54,544 nucleotides of DNA from Desulfovibrio sp. Dsv1 (GTDB lineage: Bacteria > Desulfobacterota > Desulfovibrionia > Desulfovibrionales > Desulfovibrionaceae): NCBI GenBank assembly GCA_000403945.1, contig APFI01000050.1:1-54544 (forward strand), given 5' to 3'. The notes below the pieces were generated by a model. It was not told the origin of the DNA and searched no databases. It was given only the letters and a program-made list of their open reading frames with translations. A program made the translations under genes and the position numbers. Positions 36,201 to 43,912 of this stretch are shown here, piece by piece; the first letter of the stretch is position 1, and each line of letters opens with the position of its first letter.

Positions 36201-37639
36201 CTGCCGCGTCCGGCACTGCGGACGACGCCGTGCAGGCGGAATTTTTCGCTGCGGGGATGGAAGGTCCGGCCTGGGGCGCGGAAACCGCGCCGGAACCCGC
36301 CGCGACTACAGAAGAAAAGCGGTCCGAAAAGCCGGAAGAAAGTCATGTGGCCGCTGAAAGCGCAGGCATGGCGGTCGCCGTGCGGGATGCCGAAACCGCG
36401 CCGGAACCCACGGAAAAAGCAGATCCGTCGGAGAACCGCGCGTCTGCTGAGGAAAACCTGGAGGTTGCGGACACGCCGGAACCCGCCGTTGAGACGGACG
36501 ATTCCGCCGGATCCGCTCCCGTCACCACGCTCGAAACGGTTGAGGAAACAATACCCGTTGTGGACAAAACGCCCGCGCAGACTGCTACGACGGAAGTGCC
36601 GGAAAATCCCACGGAGACGGAGACTGAAGCGCCCCGTAAACCGGCCTTCCGGCCCGTCACTTTTCCCGAAGTCAAACCGAGCGCAACGATCAGCGTCAGC
36701 GCCGCCTTTACCAGCCCCAGCCTGAACGCGCTCGGTGAATGGGTGGGTGAACCCGTACCCATCGGCAACCCCGCGCCTTCCCGTCCGCAGGAGCAGGACA
36801 AGGAAGCCGCCCCCCGGACGGAAAGCCTGTCCCGGCAGAAGATCTCTCAAAACACAGTACAGGGCACAGTGCGGCGCGGACCGCGCATCACGTTCAGGTC
36901 CGCCCCGGCTCCAGCCAAGACCGTCGGCCGTCCGGGCAGCGCGGAGGACACGCGAAAAAGCGTCTACACCAGCCCCAGCCTGCGCGTCCCCGGCGAGTGG
37001 GTGGGCGAACCCATGCCCATTTCCCAGAAGACGGTTCCCGCCACCCCGCAATCCGCACCCGCTTTTCAGCCGACGACGTCTTTCCCCGCCGCCTCCCGTG
37101 TAACGGAGGAAGCGCAAAAGGCCCAGCTCGCGCCGTCCGCGAACGATGACGTTCCGGCGAGTGAAAGTGCCTTGGGCGGATCCATTATGGACTTTATCGC
37201 CAGCGCCGAACCCGTAAAAAAGGACACACCGCCCTTGGCGACGCTTATCGCGGAAGTTTCCGGCCCCGCGCCGACGCCTCTGGCGAGCCCGGCGGGAGAA
37301 TCCCACTGGCCGGACGAACTCGCGTCGACGCCTGCGGCCGTGTCGCAACATTCGCAACCGGGTCCGGACAAGACCATCCTGCAACTGGTGGACCGCCTGG
37401 ACGCGGCCATTGAGGACGCCCAACATGCTTTCCAGATCCGGCGCGGTCCGTTGGTGGGCGAGGCCGCCGGGCGTATCGCGGCGGAATCGGACGCTTTCGG
37501 TTTTCGGGTGCTGGCCCGCATGGCCCGTTGTGTGGAGCGGGCGGCCAAAGCCAACGACATGAACGCGCTTAAGGATCTGCTGCCCGAACTGGCTGTGGCA
37601 GTGGAACGTAACCGCATTGCGCTGACCCCGCGCAAGTAA
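33287..37639 (+). CDS. large membrane pseudo-histidine kinase with receiver-like and HPt-like domains
   Basis: A 1450-residue protein. Signal peptide (VLVVVFLLYAICLGW), a periplasmic 7TMR-DISM-like sensor domain to about 190, seven membrane helices (about 195-385), a dimerisation-like helix pair (450-510), an ATPase fold (540-650, VTDTGSGMP kept near 600), a receiver-like fold (662-785), a roughly 570-residue Pro/Ala/Glu-rich linker, and an HPt-like four-helix end (1355-1450). Every phosphotransfer site looks lost: the HisKA motif reads DALRPPL (His to Asp), the N-box Asn is Ser, the GxGLG box is gone, the receiver lacks its Asp pair and Lys, and the HPt His is absent. The ATG at 33287 has GGCGGA upstream; 33269 is an alternative. 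It may act as a scaffold or allosteric partner. Confidence 0.75.
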   Translation: MAYILSGTARPQVLVVVFLLYAICLGWGEGSHAQTMLPAAPGAPSTPLLPYLDYLLDETGTMYVEDAAAPDKAGDYRSLALKDLPCESGVMWLRFTLAPLPEGARPATLLLDMGESVPGMPLLYESVVNSLIGALEWRESAPAQRNVLLLPEAGKDAQTCYIRLDGLPGLWFAPMLRTPQNAAGNWGSLSRTAAILALGVVMLLCLLRGLSEKGQWRVWTALYVAVALGQGIMGMPAFGSGHIGLGESKAVLAPGVALMLLPHVGRHLMRTRERSRALDIQLLLLSLPGAALALLPLVPNFAWLTRYLDLWPLGTLLFVPTVLGAWIMGLGGAKRFLLGCLLPPIFVAGGILGLDSGFASNLLASAPLWGTALSALLIAATRAPRDMSAEYSDADTAARNVQAEPDGTISLDQPLDDPNLRLVPPAPAAPDPLPGPDSSDFLSDTLASSLLEDALRPPLDRLMREGAALGHCSLPPAVRQYAENMLGAARELADIISNPRQLSPACSAPETAAPFNLQHLMREAHDAVAPEAESAGIGLAWYMPPHLGHLYEGEAGALKETLCLLLESAVRATRHGAVHFSVRRMPESANAGHLLFTVTDTGSGMPPQDRSSLSLTRAWELAGAHKGFLGMECSPHGATIAFTLHLKCLERDENETSPAERRQPLVLIAAESALDRQTLARMLENLPCRSAEASSLAEALHQHKGEAALLLVARGSLASPAAGNMLRQFRKLSGDADLPLFKALAVTEDDSQWDQLADAGFTHAMLEPVDSEALCQTVREILEAAAAAEDKPDNATAIEAAADSAATAGQDTVLASDAAAPSVASPVAANANAAGRPPLPDLFGSEDSHGGSPLKISDLTALPDLLSFAESLRGPLLGAGADKKTRKPEGGLFSDLPESDGPLPDMDLPPADVGLPSVSRLGASKDAAPMPEDIPTDLFVNPYAPDDLIMTAAPASTPDTEEAMHESGTAAAAASGTADDAVQAEFFAAGMEGPAWGAETAPEPAATTEEKRSEKPEESHVAAESAGMAVAVRDAETAPEPTEKADPSENRASAEENLEVADTPEPAVETDDSAGSAPVTTLETVEETIPVVDKTPAQTATTEVPENPTETETEAPRKPAFRPVTFPEVKPSATISVSAAFTSPSLNALGEWVGEPVPIGNPAPSRPQEQDKEAAPRTESLSRQKISQNTVQGTVRRGPRITFRSAPAPAKTVGRPGSAEDTRKSVYTSPSLRVPGEWVGEPMPISQKTVPATPQSAPAFQPTTSFPAASRVTEEAQKAQLAPSANDDVPASESALGGSIMDFIASAEPVKKDTPPLATLIAEVSGPAPTPLASPAGESHWPDELASTPAAVSQHSQPGPDKTILQLVDRLDAAIEDAQHAFQIRRGPLVGEAAGRIAAESDAFGFRVLARMARCVERAAKANDMNALKDLLPELAVAVERNRIALTPRK
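36711..37020 (+). repeat. duplicated peptide module in the linker of the pseudo-kinase
   Basis: Two copies of the peptide pattern TSPSL-x3-GEWVGEP-x-PI, near 36711-36765 and 36964-37020, within otherwise low-complexity sequence. Their conservation against the degenerate background suggests a binding motif. Confidence 0.65.
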
Positions 37640-37665
37640 AAAAGCGCTGCCCACAGGGACAGCGC
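37637..37665 (-). terminator. terminator of the cytochrome c3 gene
   Basis: GCGCTG (37644-37649) pairs with CAGCGC (37660-37665). On the reverse strand the hairpin is followed by a T-run (37637-37643), 25 bases after the cytochrome stop. It also abuts the end of the convergent sensor-like gene. Confidence 0.75.
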
Positions 37666-37689
37666 CTCTCAAAAAACTGGAAGGCCGGT

Positions 37690-38073
37690 CTACGGATGGC
37701 ACTTAGACTTGGCGCAGCCGGTGAGATCCTTCTTCAGATCGGGCTGGTCGGCCACGACCTTGGTGTGGCATTCCAGACAGGTCTGATGCTTGAGACCAGT
37801 CTTGGTGTGGACCACATAGAAAAGGCTCTTTTCGCCCTTCTTGGCGGTCAGGTCGTCATGGCAGCCCGCAGTGGCGCATTTCTGGAAGTTCTCCTTGTCC
37901 TGCACCGGGTGGTGACAGGTCACGCACTCCACTTTTTGGTGAGGGGCGTGGGGGAACATCACGGTTTTCTTGGATCCCTTGAACTCCAGCGGCTTGTCGG
38001 GCACGGGCGGCTGGGCCGCCAGAGCGGGCAGAGCCAGTGTCAGGATAGCGGCGAGAAACAGGAATTTTTTCAT
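37690..38073 (-). CDS. tetraheme cytochrome c3
   Basis: A 127-residue periplasmic electron carrier. Signal peptide (KKFLFLAAILTLALPALA), then four haem sites in the class III pattern CxxCH, CxxxxCH, CxxCH, CxxxxCH: CVTCHH, CATAGCH, CLECH and CAKSKCH. Additional His residues (FPHAPHQ, VVHTKTGLKH) supply the second axial ligands. Type I cytochrome c3 links periplasmic hydrogenases to membrane complexes in sulfate reducers. The start at 38073 has AGGAGG upstream, with a promoter further up. The length is usual for the precursor. Its haem supply and attachment genes are on either side in this window. Confidence 0.96.
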   Translation of the reverse strand: MKKFLFLAAILTLALPALAAQPPVPDKPLEFKGSKKTVMFPHAPHQKVECVTCHHPVQDKENFQKCATAGCHDDLTAKKGEKSLFYVVHTKTGLKHQTCLECHTKVVADQPDLKKDLTGCAKSKCHP

Positions 38074-38117
38074 GGCGGACTTCCTCCTTGACAAAGCGGC
38101 ACATGAGAATTGAACGG

Positions 38118-38171
38118 AGCTTACGTCGCCGGGCATACCGTGTCAATGGGACGCGCTGAAAACAGTTTTCA
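38118..38171 (-). promoter_or_regulatory. promoter and palindrome upstream of cytochrome c3
   Basis: On the reverse strand, TTGACA (38141-38146), a 17-base spacer and TAAGCT (38118-38123). A perfect palindrome TGAAAAC-A-GTTTTCA lies at 38157-38171, 10 bases upstream of the -35, where an activator could bind. Confidence 0.65.
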
Positions 38172-38186
38172 ACTTACCGTCGCGGG

Positions 38187-38948
38187 TCAGGAACGCTTTT
38201 TGCTAGCGTAGCCGCGCGGAGTCAGCAGGTAGTAGGGGCCAAGCGCGCGGCTTTCGCTGTTGCCGATGATCAGCAGGGAAAACATGTCCACCCGGCTTTC
38301 GTCAAAGCCGGCCAGCGCATGCACGGAAACTTCCTGGCCGGGCCGGAAAGCCTTGCGCACCAGCCCAACCGGACAGTCAGGCCGCCGGAAGCGCCGGGCC
38401 TCGGCCAGGGCCTGGCCCAACTGGTGCGGCCGCCCCTTGGAACGCGGGTTGTAGATGACACAGACGAAATCCGCTTCCAGCGCCGCGCTGAGCCGCCGCT
38501 GAATGGTTTTCCAAGGGGTGAGCAGATCGCTCAGGCTGATGCAGGCGAAATCGTGAGTCAGGGGCGCGCCCAGCAAAGCCGCCGCCGCACAGACCGCAGG
38601 CACGCCGGGCACCACGCTCAGGGGGACGCGCTCAAGCAGGTCGCGTGCCGCCAGAATTTCCAGAACCAGTCCGGCCAAGGCGTAAATGCCGGGGTCGCCG
38701 GAGCAGACCAGGGCTGTGGGCCGACCGGCCAGGGCCGCGTTCACGGCAGCGGCGCAACGTTCTTCCTCATGGCGCATGCCGGTGCTGATGACGGTTTTGT
38801 CGCGCAGCAGTTCTGGCGGTACCAGATCCAGATAGAGCTGATACCCGGCGATGCATTGGGCCCGGTCCAAGGCCGCGCGGGCTTGGGGTGTAAGGCAGCG
38901 GGCGTCGCCCGGTCCCAAGCCCACCACGTAAAGGGGCGCGTTGTTCAT
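38187..38948 (-). CDS. cobJ: precorrin-3B C17-methyltransferase (CobJ/CbiH)
   Basis: A 253-residue SAM-dependent tetrapyrrole methyltransferase. The N-terminus LYVVGLGPGDARCLTPQA, the middle VCSGDPGIYALAGLVLE and VVPGVPAVCAAAALLGAPLT, and the C-terminal RPDCPVGLVRKAFRPGQEV are typical. It methylates C17 with ring contraction in cobalamin synthesis, in the anaerobic route as CbiH. It overlaps cbiG by 4 bases (ATGA), so the two are translated together; CbiG acts on the product of CbiH. Confidence 0.93.
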   Translation of the reverse strand: MNNAPLYVVGLGPGDARCLTPQARAALDRAQCIAGYQLYLDLVPPELLRDKTVISTGMRHEEERCAAAVNAALAGRPTALVCSGDPGIYALAGLVLEILAARDLLERVPLSVVPGVPAVCAAAALLGAPLTHDFACISLSDLLTPWKTIQRRLSAALEADFVCVIYNPRSKGRPHQLGQALAEARRFRRPDCPVGLVRKAFRPGQEVSVHALAGFDESRVDMFSLLIIGNSESRALGPYYLLTPRGYASKKRS

Positions 38949-40150
38949 GCTGTTTGCGGGGTCGGATTTACGGGGACAGCCAAGGCCACGGCGATGGTCA
39001 GGCAGCCCTGAATGGCGGTTTTGGGCAAGAGCATCCGGGCGCTGTGTCCGTCCGCCCGCGCGGCCAGCAGGGCCGAAGCTTCGCAGACGCTGAACGGCGG
39101 CTGCTTGAAACGCCGTCCGGCGACTTCGGAAGGGTTGGGCGTGGCATAGCGGGCCAGCTCCCCAGCCGGAAAGGTTCGCAGGGGAATGCGCAGCTGGGTC
39201 GCCGCCGCGCGCAGAGCGGCCTCGCCCGCTTTTTCCGTGACCGTGGCCAAGGCCGCCGCAGCCCGCAATTCCAGATCATGCGCGCCGCACAGTTCCGTCA
39301 GCGCGGCCAAGGCCGCGCCTTTTGGGATGCCCCGGCGGCAGCCCAAGCCAACGTAGAGCCGGGGCACGGCCAGACGCAGCAGGTCGGGGGACGGAGGCAG
39401 ATGCCGCCAATGGGCGGCCAGCAGCGGCAAAGTTTCACGCGCTTCATCCCCATGAGTCCAGTCTTCGGGTAAACGCTCGAAGCGCGGCGGCAGGGCGGCG
39501 GGCAGAGCCCGACAGGGATCCCAGAGCCTCAGGATCCGTCCCTCCAGCAGGGCGGCCTGAGCTTGGGGCAGGCGCTCCCAATCCAGAATGCGCAGGTCCG
39601 CGTCCCGGATTAGCAGGTCCAGGGCCGTCGACGCTGACGCCGTCCGTGTTCCGGCATGCTCGGCAGTCTGGTCCGAGGCAGTGGTAATTACCGGCGTGGC
39701 CTGAAGCAGCTTGGCCAGATGCCGGGCCAGAGCATTGCCTCCGCCCCAGTGACCGGAGAGTAGACTGATAACGAAGCGCCCGGCCGGGTCCAGCACCACG
39801 ACGGGGGGGTCTTGGCTTTTGTGCCGCAGCAGGGGGGCCAGTACGCGTACGGCAATGCCTGCGGCGCCCACGAAAACATGCGCCATGTGGCGGTGGTACT
39901 CCCGGGCAAGAAAGGCGGCCAGGTCGTCAAAGGGCCGGATGCCCGCCTCCGCCAGACGGGCCGGGGAGCAGATCCGGCAGACCGTCACACTGCGTCCGTC
40001 GGGCGCGCGCCAAGGGACGGCGGCCAGTTGCGTGGCCAGCCGTCGGGCCAGGGGCAGACCGTCCCGGCTCAAGGCATGACAAAGCAGTACGGGGCGCGTC
40101 TCTGTGTCGGCATACGAGACGGCCCCCGCTTCCGATAGCCTTCGGCTCAA
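38945..40150 (-). CDS. cbiG: cobalt-precorrin-5A hydrolase CbiG
   Basis: A 401-residue protein of the anaerobic cobalamin pathway, opening the delta-lactone of cobalt-precorrin-5A. The N-terminal domain has HVFVGAAGIAVRVLAPLLRH and FVISLLSGHWGGGNALAR; the C-terminal CbiG domain has YVGLGCRRGIPKGAALAAL and FPAGELARYATPNPSEVAG. The start is TTG at 40150, supported by AAGGTG 6 bases upstream and by overlap with the hemL stop; no nearby ATG fits. It is the middle gene of a tight hemL-cbiG-cobJ run. Confidence 0.92.
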   Translation of the reverse strand: MSRRLSEAGAVSYADTETRPVLLCHALSRDGLPLARRLATQLAAVPWRAPDGRSVTVCRICSPARLAEAGIRPFDDLAAFLAREYHRHMAHVFVGAAGIAVRVLAPLLRHKSQDPPVVVLDPAGRFVISLLSGHWGGGNALARHLAKLLQATPVITTASDQTAEHAGTRTASASTALDLLIRDADLRILDWERLPQAQAALLEGRILRLWDPCRALPAALPPRFERLPEDWTHGDEARETLPLLAAHWRHLPPSPDLLRLAVPRLYVGLGCRRGIPKGAALAALTELCGAHDLELRAAAALATVTEKAGEAALRAAATQLRIPLRTFPAGELARYATPNPSEVAGRRFKQPPFSVCEASALLAARADGHSARMLLPKTAIQGCLTIAVALAVPVNPTPQTA

Positions 40151-41418
40151 AAAAGCACCTTGCGGGCCGCGTCCAGCGCGCGGTTGAAGTCCTCGTCGCT
40201 GTGGGCGAACGAAACCATGCCCGTCTCGAAACCCGAGGGGGCCAAGTAGATACCTTGGGCGCGCATCTGTTTGTAAAAGCTGGTGAAAAGTTTCTGATCG
40301 CAGGCCTGGGCCTGGACAAAATCGGTCACCGGCTCCTCGCTGAAGAAGAGGCAGAACATGGATGCCAAGGTGGGCATCTGCACCGGTACGCCCTTGGCCA
40401 GCAGAATGCCGCGCAGGGTTTCGGCAAAGGCGCGGGTGCGGGCTTCCAAAGCGGCGTAGTTCAGGGTCTTCAGCCTGCGCAGGGTGGCCAGTCCGGCGGA
40501 CATGGCCAGCGGATTTCCGGACAGGGTGCCCCCCTGGTAGACTCCTCCCTGCGGGGCCACGTGCTCCATGAAGCGGCGCTTGCCGCCGAACGCGCCCACG
40601 GGCAGGCCGCCGCCGATAATCTTGCCGAAGGTGGTCAGGTCCGGATCAATGTTGAAGCGGGCCTGAGCGCCGCCGAAGGCCACGCGAAAGCCGGTGATCA
40701 CCTCGTCGAAAATCAGCAGGCTGCCGTACTGGTCGGCTAGGGCGCGCAGTCCTTCCAGAAAGCCGGGCTTGGGGAGGACCAGACCCATGTTGGCGGCCAC
40801 GGGTTCCACTATAACGGCGGCGATGTCCGCGCCGTATTTGGCGAAGCATTCCTTGACCGCGTCCAGGTCATTATAGGGAGCCAGAAGGGTGTCGGCCACC
40901 ACTGCCGGGGGCACGCCGGGCGTGCCGGGGATGGGGAAGGTGGCCACGCCGGAACCGGCGGCGGCTAGGAAGGGATCCGCATGGCCGTGATAGCATCCGA
41001 TGAACTTGAGCAGCTTGCGGCGTTTGGTCACGCCGCGCGCCAAGCGCAGGGCACTCATGGTTGCCTCGGTGCCGGAATTGACCATGCGTACCATTTCCAA
41101 GCCGGGCATGGCCGCCACCACTTCGGCGGCTAGGGCCACCTCGTCCGGGCAGGGCGCGCCGTAGCTGGTGCCGCGCCCGGCCGTCTCGCGTAGGGCCGCA
41201 GTCACCGAGGGCTCGTCATGGCCTAGGATCATGGGGCCCCAAGACAGCACGAAGTCGATGTATTCCCGGCCATCCACGTCTGTGAGACGGCAGCCGTGGG
41301 CTTCGGCGATGAACAGGGGCAGGCTGTTCACATTATGGCAGGCCCGCACCGGGCTGTTGACCCCGCCGGGGATCAGCGCGCAGGCTTTTTCAAACAATTG
41401 ACGGGAAAGGTCGTCCAT
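40147..41418 (-). CDS. hemL: glutamate-1-semialdehyde 2,1-aminomutase HemL
   Basis: A 423-residue PLP enzyme making 5-aminolevulinate for all tetrapyrroles. GGVNSPVRACHNV near the N-terminus, GTSYGAPCPDEVALA, MVNSGTEATMSALRLARG, KFIGCYHGHADPFL and DEVITGFRVAFGGAQ are all conserved. The PLP Lys is in TTFGKIIGGGLPVGAFGG. AAGGAGACTCC lies before the ATG. Clustering with cobalamin and siroheme-decarboxylase genes fits control of flux at the branch between haem and B12. Confidence 0.95.
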   Translation of the reverse strand: MDDLSRQLFEKACALIPGGVNSPVRACHNVNSLPLFIAEAHGCRLTDVDGREYIDFVLSWGPMILGHDEPSVTAALRETAGRGTSYGAPCPDEVALAAEVVAAMPGLEMVRMVNSGTEATMSALRLARGVTKRRKLLKFIGCYHGHADPFLAAAGSGVATFPIPGTPGVPPAVVADTLLAPYNDLDAVKECFAKYGADIAAVIVEPVAANMGLVLPKPGFLEGLRALADQYGSLLIFDEVITGFRVAFGGAQARFNIDPDLTTFGKIIGGGLPVGAFGGKRRFMEHVAPQGGVYQGGTLSGNPLAMSAGLATLRRLKTLNYAALEARTRAFAETLRGILLAKGVPVQMPTLASMFCLFFSEEPVTDFVQAQACDQKLFTSFYKQMRAQGIYLAPSGFETGMVSFAHSDEDFNRALDAARKVLF

Positions 41419-41451
41419 ACAGGAGTCTCCTTGCTGCTCTGGCGACGGGCG

Positions 41452-41931
41452 TCAGACGAAATAGGCCATGGAAATTTTTTTCAGTTCCTTGAGACTGCGC
41501 AGGATGGCGTACTCCCTGAGCGGCCAAGAGCGCAGCAGATCGTTCACCACGCCGAGACATTCCGCTTCGCTGCGGCCGTGCACCATGGTGTAAAGGGTGT
41601 ATGGCCAGTCCTGCGCGGAGCTGGGGCGGTAGTAGACGTGGGAAATATGGCCGTGTTCGGCGGCGATGCGCCCGCAGGCGTCCACCGCCGCTTCGTCCGC
41701 CTTCCAAGCCACCATGGCGTTGTGCGTCCAGCCGGTTTTCTGATGCTTGATGCTGGCGCCGAAGCGGCGGATGACGCCGGAGGCTTTCAGGCGGGTCAGC
41801 AGCTCCAGCACTTCGGCTTCACTGATGCCCGCCTCGCGGGCCATGTCGGCATAGGGGGTGAGCGTGTCCGGCAGATCGGCCTGGACGATGCGCAGGACGG
41901 CGCGTTCGGCTTCGCTGAACTGGTGACTCAT
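41452..41931 (-). CDS. siroheme decarboxylase subunit (AhbA/AhbB, AsnC/Lrp-like)
   Basis: A 159-residue protein of the AhbA/AhbB/NirDL type. The N-terminal helix-turn-helix-like region is DTLTPYADMAREAGISEAEV and LLTRLKASGVIRRFGAS, and the C-terminal domain has HNAMVAWKADE, HVYYRPSSAQDWPYTLYTM and VHGRS, with His and Tyr in positions known to serve decarboxylation in this family. With its partner it converts siroheme to didecarboxysiroheme in the alternative haem pathway of sulfate reducers. The ATG at 41931 has GGAGA upstream. The partner subunit and AhbC/AhbD are not in the window. Some annotation calls such proteins Lrp-type regulators. Confidence 0.82.
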   Translation of the reverse strand: MSHQFSEAERAVLRIVQADLPDTLTPYADMAREAGISEAEVLELLTRLKASGVIRRFGASIKHQKTGWTHNAMVAWKADEAAVDACGRIAAEHGHISHVYYRPSSAQDWPYTLYTMVHGRSEAECLGVVNDLLRSWPLREYAILRSLKELKKISMAYFV

Positions 41932-42031
41932 GGGCGGTCTCCGGCTGAGGGAAAAATAACGCGACCGCGACCGCCGGACAAGACGGCGGACACGGCCGGA
42001 AAAACGCTGTGCCTGGCCGGTGGATGCGCCG

Positions 42032-42586
42032 CTACCGTTTGAAGGAGCGGGCGAAAAGATCCTGAATGGCGATGCGGCCGTTATCCTCCAGAAAGCGCGT
42101 GCCTGTGGCGGCGAAGTGTGCGTGCTCAATGATCGGCTTTTCCACTTCGTTCCAGCTGTCCTTCTGCCAAGTGAACCAAGTGCTCCGCAGCTGGTCGAAA
42201 ACCAGCAGGGGTTTATTGCAGATCTTGGCGAATTCCGCTCCCCAGCCCGTGCCGCCCTTGACCGTGTCGTCAGGCTGGATAGCGCCCACCACGATGATCT
42301 GCTCGCCGCTGCTGACCTGCCAGCAGATGGATTGCAGCACTTTGCGGAAAATGGGCGCGCGGGTATACTCGCGGTTCATCAGTTTGGAAACGTAGGTCAG
42401 GCTGACGTCCTTGAGGGCCAGTTCTTCAGAGGTGAGCACGCGCACGCCGCGGTTTCGCTCGATCTGATGGCCTTCAAAGCTGTAGTTCACTTCCTCGATG
42501 CCCCAGCTTTCCGCCAGAGCGCCGAAAAACTGTTCCGTTCCGGCAGCGCCGCCGCTGTAGAGGACACATTGATTGGGGTTGAGCAT
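42032..42586 (-). CDS. conserved protein of unknown function, Rossmann-like
   Basis: A 184-residue soluble protein. The N-terminus LYSGGAAGTEQFFGALAESW resembles the nucleotide-binding start of SLOG/LOG-like Rossmann folds. Other strong blocks are VSLTYVSKLMNREYTRAP, VLQSICWQVSSGEQIIVVGA and VKGGTGWGAEFAKICNKPLL. I recall this as a conserved unknown in several phyla but cannot assign a reaction. AGGAGG lies 9 bases before the ATG at 42586. It is upstream of the ahb gene on the same strand, with about 100 bases between. Confidence 0.7.
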   Translation of the reverse strand: MLNPNQCVLYSGGAAGTEQFFGALAESWGIEEVNYSFEGHQIERNRGVRVLTSEELALKDVSLTYVSKLMNREYTRAPIFRKVLQSICWQVSSGEQIIVVGAIQPDDTVKGGTGWGAEFAKICNKPLLVFDQLRSTWFTWQKDSWNEVEKPIIEHAHFAATGTRFLEDNGRIAIQDLFARSFKR

Positions 42587-42744
42587 GCTTGCCTCCTCAA
42601 AAAAATATGTGACGCCGGACACTCAGGCAATTTTCCGCAGGGAAGAGTTTTCCCCGGCGAGGCGGCAGCGTCAATGTGGGCATCATGGCAGAAATTGCTC
42701 CGCACGGCAAGGCGGCCCGCCCAAGAAAAGCCGCGCCCGGCGCT

Positions 42745-43895
42745 TCAGCGCGGGGTGGCCTGCCAAGCTTCACGGTACAGCCGGGCGATGTCCTCGGGAT
42801 TTGGCTTCGCGCGGGTTGTTGGCCGGGTTGCCGCTGGCCAGAGCCTCGCGCACCATGATCCCGCACTGGGCGTCCAGATGTTCCTTGCCGACGCGCCCAC
42901 GCAGGCGGAATCTTCAGCCGTGCCGCAAGGTCGTCCAGCAGGAGCGCGGCCAGCGGCCATGCCCCCGCAAGCTTCGCCGCATCCACACACATGTCCCGCG
43001 TCAAGTTGGGCATAGCCTTGCGAATCGCTGGAGAGGGAACAGGCCGTGACCGTTTTCAGCAGCATGGAGTTGCTCAGGCCGTGTGGCACATTGAATTTTG
43101 CGCCCAGAGGTCGGGCCATACTGTGGGCCAGGGCCACGGAGCTGTTAAAAGGCCAGTCCCCCCTCCAGCGCGCCCAGCAGGCATTGGCACTTGGCTTCGG
43201 CGTCGTTGGGCCGCTCCCAGGCCAAGGGGGGCGGAAAGCGGACTATCCGCGCGGCGGCCCGCAGGGACAGTGGAATGGTTATTTCCGTGCCCTTGCGGGG
43301 ACGCGGGATTCAATGGGTGGGTCAGGACGACGGTCCATGCCGGTGACCGCCGTGAACGGCGGCGGCATGCTGAGGGCCAGCAGCGGGTCGAGGACTGCGG
43401 CTTCCGGCACAACGTCGGGGATCCGATGAGCAGTTTTTCTTGACGGCCGTGTCAATGATGACCGTGTTGCCGGAAACCTCGCTGCCCGGGCCAGTGGTGG
43501 TGAACAAGGCAAAGATCAGCGGTCCAGGCTTGGGGAGGCGCGTAGTCCCTCGGGCCGTCGTTGTTGGCGTACAACAGGGCTCACGGCCTTGGCCAGATAC
43601 ATGGCGCGTCCCGAGGACACCAAGGCTGCGCAGTCCTCGCGGCGGAACAGGATCAGGGTTTCGTCCACATGCCGGATGGTGGGTTCCCCGCCGGTTCCGG
43701 CCTCAAGCGCAAAGGGCGCGCCCGCCTTTCGCAGGAATTGCAACACCGGTCCGCCACGCCGGTGCGCAGCAGAACCGGGCCTGTGACCAGCAGAATTTTG
43801 CCTGAAGTCCGGCCTTTGACCAATGCGCCGATGCGTACGGCATTGCCCTCGTCGAAGGCGATCATGCCGCGCGTCCGGAAATTCAAAGCGTGCAT
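42745..43895 (-). pseudogene. iron-containing alcohol dehydrogenase, frameshifted
   Basis: Pieces in different frames follow the order of a group III (Fe-dependent) alcohol dehydrogenase. From the 5' end: IGALVKGRTSGKILLVTG, then LRKAGAPFALEAGTGGEPT, then TTTGPGSEVSGNTVIIDTAV (the family TTAGTGSE motif), then LLALSMPPPFTAVTGMDR and finally MALAHSMARPLGAKFNVPHG with the metal-binding His residues. At least five frame changes are needed. The ATG at 43895 has GGAGAAG upstream. The original would be about 380 residues. It is dead unless the indels are sequencing errors. Confidence 0.8.
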
Positions 43896-43912
43896 TGTCT
43901 TCTCCGTCGGAA

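Noticed and set aside
35480..37702. A 740-codon reverse-strand open frame opposite the pseudo-kinase linker
   Set aside because: Arg/Gly/Phe-rich composition with no recognisable domain; it is the antisense shadow of GC-rich, Pro/Ala/Glu-rich codons.
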